Shown: piece after piece, positions 47,601-59,600 of the stretch
How the letters are laid out: every line of letters begins with the position of its first letter
Numbering within the stretch: position 1 is the first letter of the stretch
DNA from: Lagopus muta
Lineage: Eukaryota; Chordata; Aves; Galliformes; Phasianidae
Reading direction: 5' to 3'
Assembly (NCBI RefSeq): GCF_023343835.1
Contig: NC_064444.1
Coordinates: 17,397,219 to 17,461,218 of the forward strand
Length of the DNA: 64,000 nt
Program-made: the position numbers and the translations under genes
The notes under the pieces: generated by a model
What the model was told of the DNA's origin: nothing
The model's database searches: none
Seen by the model: the letters and a program-made list of their open reading frames with translations, nothing else

Positions 47601-50600
47601 ATTGAGTGTGTCTTGACGTTACGCTTCTATAAAGGAAAATGCCTGAGTTGTATTCTGTGTGTAACTCTTCTCTGTTGGGTGACTCACTTATGGCTGAAGT
47701 GTGAGCACAGAGCCCATCTTGTCATCCCACCTCGCTCCCTGGTTCTGTTGTTTGACAGCTCCCCTTGCCACTTGGCTTTGCTGTTCAGGATTTTGCTCAT
47801 TTCATGGCACCCTTGAGGAGCTGGGTCAGCTCTGAGACACCATCTTCTACAACTACCCCATCGTTTCCTTCTCCATCTGATACCACCTGGTGGTGTACAT
47901 GGAGGTGCCACCACTGTTTGTGTTGGAGGAAGGGTTGGTGGTACGTTCAAGCAGTCTTTCAACACATCACCACTGCATCCCTCAGTGCCACATGTCCACG
48001 GATCTCCATGGATGGTGACACCTCCACCTCCTTGGGCAGAGGTGCCACTGCCTCTTAGATGACATTTTTCCTAACACCCAACCTGAAATGACGGTGGGGA
48101 GAAGGAGAGAGGAGGAACAGGACAGTGGGATGCAAGTGGAAGATGATGCCCATATCCCTGCTTTCAGTAATCTGAAGAATTTGAGTTTATCTTGGTGAAG
48201 GCCCACCTGACTCTGCTTTTTTCCCTCAAATCACTTGAACATGTGTTCTTACAGATGCTATTTCTGTTCATTTGTCCCTAACCTTTTCTTCCTGAGTCTT
48301 TATAACCTCCTCTTTCAGCTGCAGAGATGGGTTTTTAGTGGATTGCATTCTCCAGTCCCCTCATTCTCCAAAGGGAGCAAGACAGTTGTCTACCATTGCA
48401 ATGCTTCTGAGGCTTCCTGTACTCTGCAGCTAAAAACAACTTGAAGGAAACTCTACATTCCCTAAACTGCCATCACTGCGTCAGCTGCTGGCCCTTATTA
48501 GGCACTCCTGATGAATGGGAGCTACGAGTTCACGGCAATATTTCTCCTTCAAAAGGTCTGAATGCAGCCTTCTGATGTCTTCCCTGTCCATCTGCTGCTG
48601 GTGGCTCATGAGTCATAGTGCCAGCTATGTTTAGCTTCATCGCCATGCTCTGCAGGTGGTAAATTACAGCTTGCTTTTCTTGTCTCTGGCTGCTGGAGGG
48701 AAGTCTTGGTGAACCTGAAAGAGGTGTACTCAAAGGCACACAGGAGGAGAAAGCTCTTCAAGAAAACCACGGTGCTTGCTATCACACTGTGTTTGATTTG
48801 GGAGGGTTTATCAGGTGTCTCACAGAACTTGGCAGCGTGATATGGGATTGTGGAGGTTCAAAATGCAAAGTACTGCATGTTGATGCTGGCCTGAAGAATG
48901 AAAACACATTTGGGATTGACTTCAGTGACAGCAAGGCAAGGCTTGCTGCCTGCCAGCATTCTCTCAGGTGGATCCACCTCGCATCCCAGTCAGCATGGCT
49001 CTCCATTCCCCTGCAGTAACAGCAGCCAGCCCCCAGGACTGCTGCTTGTGTTGTACCAGTGGCTGATTTATTCCAGCGTGGAGCAGTGGCTCACGTGTGC
49101 TTGGCAATGTCTTGCTGGATGGGAAGAGCAGCAGCTCGTGTCAGCTCAGTGTGGTTGCTGAGCATTAGTTTGCCCTGGGATCTCTGCTGTGTAGAGGATT
49201 CTGGTTTGAAAATACAACGGCTTGGGAGAAGGTGGCCTGGAATGAACTGCAGTCATCCACATCTGTTCATAGTTCACCTGATCTATCATCACCTGTCCTT
49301 CCTGCCACTGCCTTCTGTCCTACCCTTGTCTTTTATATCCTTAATGCCTTTTTCCTTGCCTTCAGCTCTCTCCATTCTTTTCCCCCTCCTGTTGTCTTTG
49401 AATGACAGTAACCTGTGTATCACTCACAGCTTTGCAAAGCACAGTAGGCACCTTCATGTCCAAATGGCATTTCTGTCCGTTTTTCTAGGCTCTGTCTTTG
49501 ATCCAAACTTAGGATGAAATGTAACTTTGGCAATTTGTGCCCTTCACTTTCCACCTGGGCTCCTTTGCACCCTGCATTCACCTGGTCTGTGGCTGCTCAT
49601 TTGGTAGCAAAACCCCCCAATGCTGAAAGGCTGTGCTGTGGTCTGTCTGTTGCTCTGTCCCTGGCATGGATAGCAGTTTCCTAGGAAAGTAAGCATTGTA
49701 ATGATCACCTGCCCTAACTTGGAGTTGGCAGTACCAGGTTAAATGCAGACTGTTGAGTAAACTCTCCAAGCATTTCTATGGATAGATTCAGGCTTGAAGA
49801 ATGCAACTGATGACCAGGTTACCTTAATGAAAAGGTGAGTGTATTAGTGAGGTGTCCCAGTAGCTAAGTCACTGTAAGTAGGGCATACATAAGACAACAC
49901 ATTGTCCCCAGGCAGCTTTCTGTGCCTGCAGAAGCAGCAAGAATGGGACAGTGTGTTAGCAAATGGAGTGCCTGTGTTTTTAGCTGCCACCTGACAGGTG
50001 GCAAGGGAAAAAGATGCAAAGCAATTCCAGAGCAGCTAATGACTTTGGGTGCTCACCTGATGAATCCTCAAAGTGAGTATGTCTGTAAACCTATGGGTAC
50101 TTCCAAAATATTCTTGTAGTTGTCCTCATTGTGGAGGTTGGTCCCTAATGGCGTGTGATGGAGTCAGCTCACAGTCTTGTCAACTTTTAGTGTTTGTTGA
50201 GCTTTCTAAGAGAGCATGGGGGTAGAGACAAATATTCTCAGATCCTGGTTGTGGCTTTTTAAAGAGAGCCATAGATTGGGTTGAGTTGAAAGGGACCTTC
50301 AGAGGCTAACAGGGACACCCACAGCTCCATCAGTGCTCAGCCTGACCTTGGGGGGCCTGCAGGGATGGGGCACCACCACCTCCTTGGGCAACCTATGCCA
50401 GAGTGCTGAGTTTTGTATGGATGCTGCAGAAAGCATGACTGCCTGGCCACCAGTCCTGGAATGGCACGTGCATTTTTCCACTTCTGATCACTCAGGTGTA
50501 TGTAAATAACCCAGTTCTGTGCAATTAAGAAAGAATTCTTTGTGCTGCTATGGTAATATGTGGTACTGCCCTCCTGAGCCGTGCCAGACCCATGGAAAAC

Positions 50601-53600
50601 TTTTGTAAGGCACAGTCATGGTCTGTTTTTCTCTGATATTCCTCCTCATAAGGAAGAACTGCTCTTTGTATAAATCCGAGGGTTTGTTTTTGGTTGGTTG
50701 GGTTTTTTTTTGCCTAGAAGAAGGAAGTGGGGAAAAAAAAAATCAATTTCCAGAGGAATGTGCTATTGTATTTCATAGAGCTGTGAGGCAGCAACGTAGG
50801 GCAGCGAGAGCGGTGGTGAGATGCTGTGGGGTGGCTCTGCTGAAAAGAACACCGTGCTCTGCTTTGAAGAGCTGAGGCACTCGAGCAGGATGAAAGTGAG
50901 CCTCTCCCAGCAGGCACAAAGCACTGTGGCTGGGCACACAGATGTGTTCCTTGGAGCGTTCCTGTCTCTTTTCTTTAATGCTCGATGGGGGTAGAGGTGG
51001 GTTTGTGTTGCTGCGCGTGTTGTGCAGCTGAAGTGTTTGTTCAGCTCTCCTCAGCTGCACAGCAGGTATTTTAGGCTCTCTGAAATGCTACCAGTTCAGT
51101 TAAAACGTGGAAAATCCCTCAGCCCAGCATGCGGTGGTGACTGCGCTCCTGCAAAACCATGGCGTGCTATATTGGAAAATGCTTTATTTGCAGGTGAAGA
51201 AACACCTCCTCCTGTAAAAGGGCATTGTGCAGGCTTAAAACCAGTGTGAGTTTAAAAATTGATTCCCTTCCTGCTTTGGCTGCTTATTGAGGTTCTGAAG
51301 ATGGTTTCCTCTGCAGCTGGTGTGTCACAAGGACCTCATCAGAATCATTCCTGCCATCTTGACATGACGTGCTTAAGGGTAAGCAGGGAGAAGAGTGAGT
51401 CCCTCGTCCCATAGCATAGCACCTACAGGTTGGTGGGGGTAGAAGGCCTTGGTTTTTAGCTGGAAGACTGCATGTGGGGCCATGGCATGGTGTGTAGCTG
51501 AGGATGGAGGAAGGCAGAGCTGCATGTCAGGGAGAAGGACTTGCAATCATACAGCACTGCTGGGAGTTGGCTTCATTTCTGCATCTCTGGGCCCCATAAA
51601 ATCCTGTTACTGGCCGAGCAGTATCTGTGGAGAGTTTGAGATGGAGGGATAAAGGAACATTGGTAGGGGAGAAAAAGACTGTTAAGCTGCCTCTGTGTAG
51701 AATATAAACTATCAGCCAAAAGGATTTAAGCTATTAACTGTTTGACTCCTTTCCATGCCCTGAAACTGGACCAAGCAGTTCCCTTTGTCTCTGTTGTCAT
51801 TGTGCCCTTCTTCCTTTGATTTTATTCCTTTGCTTATTCACTGTGGCTCACATTTTTCAGGTGAGTGCTGCTAATGGGCTGCAGTGTCCTTCTGGCTCCA
51901 TCTGACACCAGGCTGGAGTTGTACAGGGCTGCAATGTGCTCCTATCCTGGGGTAAAGGAGGACTGAACCAGCCTGGGTAGGAGGGCAGCCATCTGAAATC
52001 AAGGTCCTGATTGCAGATATTTTTCAGCTGTAAAAAAAAAAAGTGTTTGAGGGAGCTTACATTGGTGCTTAGTTAGAGGGCTGGCACGATGCTTCCTGGT
52101 TCTTCTTGGCCACCTCTTCACCTAATCCCTGAAATGCCCGAATCTGATGAGATTGCAGCTGAAGCTTTCAGACCCAGAGTAACAAGGGAGCTGAGCTTTG
52201 GTTGGGAAGGCTGGCTCACACCGACAGCACTGCATCTGGAAGCTGGGGCAGATTTTGGTGTTTTGGTGCGTGAGCTTCATGGATGGCTCCTCTGCTTCTC
52301 GCTTCTTTGCTCTTGTCAGCTCCCATTTCGCCCTCCTGCTGACAGAGACTGCTAAGACAGAAATCCCAGGCACGTTTTCTGTTTCATTTGTTATTGAAGT
52401 AGCTGCTTTTATGGATTTTCCTGAGAACTGAGCTTTTGCTAATGCAACTGATTAGTGTTGCTTGGTGAGATGGGAACCATGCGGGCAAGTCTCAGAGGAG
52501 ACAGCCTCTGTCAATGCCATGTTCACCTAGCTGGTGTGCAGACACGTGCTTGGCTGTGTGCCTGTCAGCTGTGAGCTCCCATCAGCATCACATCCACCCA
52601 GTGATTGGGGCCATCAGCCAGCAAGGGTGATTTCCTACTCAGTACAGTTCTGTTGAGGAGAAAAGTGTTGCTATCATAGGATCGCTCCAGTTGGAAAAAG
52701 ACCACCAAGATCACCTAGCCCAGCCAGAGGCTTGCTTCCTGGGTCATCCCTTTCTATCTGCAGAATGATTTCTAAGGGATTCTTGCAGTCTGATCACTTT
52801 GTATGGAGCTCTGGCACACAGGTTTCTTGTTATAGCTGGGATGACTCGGAGGTGTTCATCCATATCATGACATCAGATGCTGATAGGAAGGTCTGGAATT
52901 ATGATTTCTTACCTCTTTCTGCATTTTTCTCATTTTTTTTCCAATTTGTTTTATGCTTTACAAGCTTGGGGAATTCTTATTGCCACTCTTAAGCTGCCTT
53001 TTTGCTTGGAGGACTGATTTTGACAATCTAAGCCTCTTGGATGAGAACCTGAAGTCACTTGGTGGAATGTCTCCCGGACTTGGTAGGAGTTCCCATATCT
53101 CCAGTAGTTGGCCAAGGGACTTGACAAGGATCCATCTGACATTAGGGTTTTTTTAAATCTGTTTCCTAAAAGCATTTTGTGGTCTCCAGGGGAGGGTGGA
53201 AGAAATAAATTGCAGTTTGGAAATGCACCGTTAACACTTGCTGGGTTTTTAAAGCAAGACAACCATTACCCTGCACTGCACAATGTGCTTGGTGTACATT
53301 GCTTATATGGATAAAGCACGTGAGCAAGTGCAATGGGAATGGTGAACTGAGCATGTCTGGAGGTAAGGGAGAGGTAGGATGGCAAGCATGGAGTCATCTT
53401 GTCTTTCTCTGGGCATGCTTGCTCTTCCCTGGCTAATCCCAGAAGTCCTGGGGTGCTTAGGGCTTTATCAGCTAACCTGAACAAGGGAGGAGAGGATATG
53501 TTCATTATATTTGCAGGTGCCATTGTATTGGAGGAGCCACACGGTGTATTTGGGTTCCTGATGGCCTTAAGGGATTTGAGCAGCTCAGTAGCAGACACAA

Positions 53601-56600
53601 ATGTTTAGAAATAGGGATAAGTTAATGTGCAGAAATAGGTGAGGAATGGAAGATTGGAGGGGTTGGCTTCTCAGGAGAGGATGTGCAAATAAATTACAAG
53701 CTGCTGTGTGAGACAGTGGTGTTACACTGGTGGGGAATAAAACAAATGCACTGGGATGCATGAACAGAAAGGGGCATAATCCCTTTGCATCAACTGCCAA
53801 GCTGAAGCTCTGATGCTTCTGGGCATTGCACAGCTCCAAAAGCCCAACATGGTGTAAAAAAACCAGCTACTAAGAGCAGCAATACCCCAAAAACAGTAAA
53901 ACAAATCCTTCGAGCCGAGCGGAGGGAGTTGACAGGAGATCAACAGACACAGTTGGGTGTCCCCAAAAAAGTCACTGGGAAATTGAAAAGTAATTGGCTG
54001 CTTAGTGTGAAGATGTTGTGGTAGCAGTTTGCAAATACACCAAGGGTGCTTCAGAGAGGAGAAGGAATCATCTATTTTCCAGGCTATAAGAAAAAAGAGC
54101 CTTAAACTGCTGCTAGAAAGATTTATGCTGGACATTTTAAAACACTTCAGTAGCATCTCCTGCTCATAAGAGAATATGCATATGCACAAAAAAAAGCCCT
54201 GAAGCATTACAAGGGGGATTGCTGAAGCTGTCTTGTAGAACAAGTTAGGCTGTCATCTGTCAGGAGTGATGCATCAGCTGTGGGTCCTTTGGGGATGGTT
54301 GGAGGGAGTGGATGGTCCATGGGCATCCATTGCAGCATTGTTTTTGTGCAGCCGTGCTGTCTGTCTTTCACTTTCCCATAACTAATTACTGAAGTTTTAA
54401 GGTAAAATTCATCCTGATCCCATGAAGCTTGCAGGATGAGCTGCACTGTGTGGTTTGTGCCTGTGGAAGAGCGCTGGTATGGGGAGGAGAAGCATGTAGG
54501 GGTGCACAAGGAATCACAAACCTCATAATCAGGGCATATCCCAAACTGGAAGGGATCCATCAGGATACTGGAGTCCAGCTCCTTGCTGTACCCAGGAACA
54601 TGAGAGACCTCTGGAGGTGTGTGATGCTATTCAGCCTGAGGTGGGTTGACTGTGACTGTCTTCTTTTGAGTCTTATAAAGCTTCAGGGCAGGAGATCCCC
54701 GCTTCCCTGCTCACCTTTCCAGGGCTGCACCACCTTCTATTTTCCCTGCTCTTTCCTCATATGGACTTTCCAAGGTACAGCTTCCTCCTCTGCCCCTTGT
54801 TACAAGGATAACAGCCATGCAGGCTAATCCAAATGATGCAACTGCTTGCAAGTAGCTGTAATCTGCTGCTAGGGCATCCCTTTATATATCCCTTGTATGC
54901 TGGGCATCCCTTTAACCTCCCCAGCCTGCAATCAACATCAACCAGAGGGAGTGATTAGTTTGTGGTACTCATTATCACCCAAACCAATGACTGTGAGCCC
55001 ACTTTTAGCATGCCAGATATTTCCCTAGGCCATGTAACCATGTTGCAGTTGGAGGAGCCATCCCTGGTTGTAGACAAAAGCTTTGTGTGTGTCAGTTTTG
55101 TAGCTGCAGTAATTCTGCTGTGTGATTGTAGCTTGCAGGGGGGTTGGAGATTCATGATCCTTGAGGTCCCTTCCAACCCTGGCCATTCTGTGATTGTGTG
55201 AAGCAGCTGGCTGCTTCCATTTGGAAAGCTGGGTTACAGAAGTTCACAGCACCAGATGGCCACGCATACTTATAATGCTGTGGATTATTAAAGGGTCGTC
55301 GTTTTTTCCTCTTTCATCCTCCCTTTATTCCTCTTCCCTGTATCAACAAATTAATGCAGAATACTTGGGAACCTTTTGTGAGTGCAGAGATACGATGTGC
55401 TAGCATCTTTTAATCAGAAACTTGTTCCAACCCTCTGGAACTGCTTGGTTTTAAGCACATCCTTGCAACTGTTTGTAGGCTGGGCATATTGCCTTGAGCT
55501 GGGCAATCTTTTCAGTGCTGGAGCCTGAATGCTGACTGTGGCACAGTTGACCCCCCCTACCAGTTCAGCCTGCCCAGAGCCCCATCTATGGCCTTAAGCA
55601 CCTCCAGGGATGGGGCACCCACAGCTCTCTGGGCAGCTGTGCCAGGGCTTTACCACCTTCACTGTGAAGAATTCCTTCCCAGTATCTAAACTCTATTGAC
55701 ACTCTTAGTTTAAAGCCATCACTCCTTGTCCTATCACTATCAGACTGTGAGAAGTTGCTCTGCATCTCTTTTAAAAGTCCCCTTCAAGTACAGGAAGGCT
55801 GCAGTGAGGTCTCCCTGGAACGTTCTCTTCTCCAGGCTGAACATGCCCAAATCCCTCAGCCTTTTTTCATAGGGGAGGTGCTCCAGCCCTCTGAGCATCT
55901 TTGTGGCTTTCTCTGGACCTGCTCCAAGAGCTCCATGTCTCTCTTTTCCTGGTTACCTCCTAAAATGACACAAAACAGCTCCGAAATGTGAGCTCTCCAA
56001 AACCCACCAGCCTCTGGGTAATACTGCCATCCAACTCTGGATGGTGACACCTGAACTCATTTCTTGTTTTGCTGATACTCATGCATGGTTCAGCTGCCCG
56101 AACTTCAGTTGGATGGAAGTCATCCAAAGAACACCTTGGGCTGCAGTGCAGAGCAGGGTGAGAACCAGCACCTATGAGTGGTGCTAATAGAGGTCAGCAT
56201 CCCATTCCAAGTGCAGGTGCTGGGAGCTCTGCTCATCATGCTCTGGATTCACACTTGCTTTGTTTGGAAGAGGAAGAGGGGGACCGACTGCACGACCCCT
56301 GAGCTTTGCATGCTTGTTCTCTGTGTTCCAGTGCTGGACTGTGCTTCAATAGCTTTTATGCCAGCGTGAATAACAAACAGCAGCATAGATGGGATCTAAT
56401 CACAGAGGCCCAGCTCTGCGTGCATTCACCCAGCCTAAGTGACACTCCTGCTTTTCCTCCTCCTCCTCCTCCTCATACAGCCTCAGAGCCTGAGTTGAAT
56501 AAAATCGAGCACACTTGAGAGCTCTTTAAGGCATTGTATATGAGGCTGCTTTTCCCCTGGGTTGATTATTGAGCAGCGTGGAAGCTGCGGATCAGAGCTG

Positions 56601-59600
56601 CACCCTATGTTTTATGCAGCTTAGGAGCTTAAAAGATGCTTTTGTCATAAATGTCACTGCATCTTGAAAGCAGCAGCTGTCATCCCTGAGGGGCAAGAGT
56701 TGCAAATCTCCACAGCAAGAAATTTTCCCTCTCTCATCAGAGCTGTAAGCAAGGCTGCTGGTGGCTTTGTGTGTGTTTGAAGTGCTGCTCTTTGTGCCAC
56801 CTGCCTGCTCAGGCTGACGTTGATGCCTCTGTAGCCCACCTGTGAGTCACTGCAAGGAAAAGTAGCACAAAACCCCAACAAAACAGTGGTGGAAGCTCCC
56901 AGGTCTGGCTCACTTTGTTTGCACAAACATCCATGCTGGCACAGAGGAGGGTGCAGCATCAGAACAGGAACGAGCTGTGGAAATACCTGGTGGTGAAGCA
57001 CGGTGCCAGCTGCTTGCTTGGTCAGCAGCCTCTACCTCTTCTACAGAATTAATTGTTCTGTTTGAGTGGGCTTTTTCTCCCTTCTCTGTCATCCTGCTGA
57101 AGGTTTTCCCTTAGCACAATGCTCCCATTTTGCCCTTGCAGACACCCAAGGTGAGGCTGGGGGGGCTCTGAGCACTGATGGAGCTGTGGGTGTCCCTTTT
57201 CATTGCAGGGAGTGGGACCAGATGGCCTTGCAGGTCCCTTCCAACCCAAACGTTCCTCTGATTCTATCTGTTGGGGCAGCCCTGTTCCTAATAAAATCTT
57301 CTGCATCTTGTAAAACTTTAAATAGCAATCTGTTTTCTTTAGGTGGAGCTGCAGGGCTCCTCTGTCTCCCTGGTGCTTTGAGGCTTCTCCAGCTCTTGAT
57401 CAAACTCTTCCTATGAATCAGTGAGGCTGGCGGCAGCATTTCTGACTGAACTAGAGCAACCTTTTGAAGCTGTGATAACGCGCTCTGTGCTTCAGCTTTT
57501 TGTAAGAACCAGCTGGCAAAGGAGATCCGAGGCTCTCGCAGTTCTGTGTCCCTCGCCTGCCATGAAACATCATCTGCACAGCTCACGTCATTTTTTTGCT
57601 GACAGCAACACACAACTCGTTTTGGAATCAGGAAAATGAATGTGCATCTCTTCCTTCAGCATATGCTTCCAAGTCTAAAAGCAAAGCTTGGAAGAGAGAC
57701 AGCTTATTTTGTGCTTGCACAGGACCGAGCAGAAGGTTCCTTTCCTGCTTTGTGTCTCTAGGGAAAATGTCAAGGAGCTCTTGTGTGTGTGTGTGTGTGT
57801 GCTGAGTGCTGTGCTGACAGAGCTGAGGAGAGATCTCAGCCTGCCAAACAGGGATAGGCATCAGTTGGTCAGGCAGGTCACCTGGAACTCTAGTTCTTTG
57901 ATAGTGTCCATACATGTGTTTGCAGCCCATCTTTCTCCTTTCAGTATCTAAGAAAGAAGGGGACAGAGACTCTTCAGCAAGGTCTGTTGTGATGGGATGA
58001 AGGGAAATGGCTTCAAACTGGGGGAGGTTTAGATTGGTCGTAAAGTTTTTTACAACAAGGGTAGTGAAGCACTGACACAGGTTGGCCAGAGGTGGTGGGT
58101 GCCCTGTCCCTGCAGACCTGTAGGTGTCCTCATTGATTGTAGAGGAGTTGGATAGATGGCCTTCAGGGTTTCCTTCCAGCTCAAAGGATGCTATGATTCC
58201 TCCCCATCTTCCTGAGAGGCTTCTTTCCTCTTGGTCTTGGTTGTCAAAAAGGAAAATTCAGTGCAGAAGATAGAGGTGAGCAATGGGTGGCTGCACAACT
58301 TGTCTCAGAGACAGGGAGTTATTTCTTAACAGTTGCTTTTCTGCTTCAGGTGCACTCACATGAGAAAGCCAGCAGTCTTTCCCACCTTCAGAGGAATCTC
58401 CACATGCCTGCAGGCTTGCACTAGTTAGTAGGCAGGGTGTGGGGTTCTCATTTAAGACTCCTTTACAGCTTATGGAGGCATCTGATCTCTTCTGATCCCA
58501 GAAGCCCTGCGGTCTGGGTCCTGCCTGGTGAACAGAAGCACCGTAGAGCAGCACGAGGTTTCTGGAAAGTGGGTACATTTCCCCAGGGAATGGATTGGAG
58601 AACTGCACAGTTCATTCCACTCAGAGCTTCAGTAGAATGAAGCCTTCCCTATTTTTAAACAGAAAGCTTTGGTGAAATAAAAGCAAGGACCTGTGTGGTG
58701 CAGCAAATGAAACCTCTGCTTGCATAAACAGATCGATAAACTGATTTGTGTTTGCTGACCAAAAGAAAAAGCTAATTGCAAGTACTCCGTATTCAACATC
58801 TGTGGTGAAAGTAGAGTAATTGGAATAACGAGAAATCCAATTTGCTTTTGCTTGGAGCTTGTTCTTCCCTAGGCTTCATTTAGCTGGACTGGTGCGTGCA
58901 TGGTCTGGTTACTGCAGGCTGGTACATTCTTTATGGAGTTCTTCAAATTCTAACTCACCAAGTTTGCCATCTGCCCTTGGCCACTTGGAGGGATGGGGCA
59001 CCCACACCCATAACAGCACTTTCCTACATGCTTTTCCTGAAAGTGTAGCTCTGAGAAAAGTGTTCTTGTGTGTCAGTCCTCAGGTATTTATTGATTTTAA
59101 TTCATCTTTTGTGTCTGTTTGGATCAAAGTAGAAAAGAAAGGATGGAGATCCTGGAACGACTGCATCTCTGCGATACAGGTGATACTCAGAAGGATGAGA
59201 GGTTGTAGGCAGACATAAAGAAGTTCCCCAGGAAAAACAACAAGGTCGGAGTCATGCAATTGTTTTTTTCCATTGGGGTGAGACAGGAGCTGTTTCAAGC
59301 TATCCAGGTCATCTCACTTGCTGCTAGCCATAGTGCAGATGGTAATGAAGACTGAGAAAGATGATTCCCTTTGCTATTTATTGAGCAGAAGCAGCACCAG
59401 ATGCAGAAGTATGGTAGGAAGTCTGCAGGCTTGGTATGTGACTGTTAGCTGTGCGTGTCAGAGTCAGATTGAGCTCTCTGGTTCTCTTGTTGCAAGTGGC
59501 ATAAGGACTGTGTGCTTCAAAACATATGTGGCTCTGTAAAATGGACTGGTGTGTTCAGCTGCAACCTCCAGTGTGCTTTTTCCCCCCCACATTTGAATAG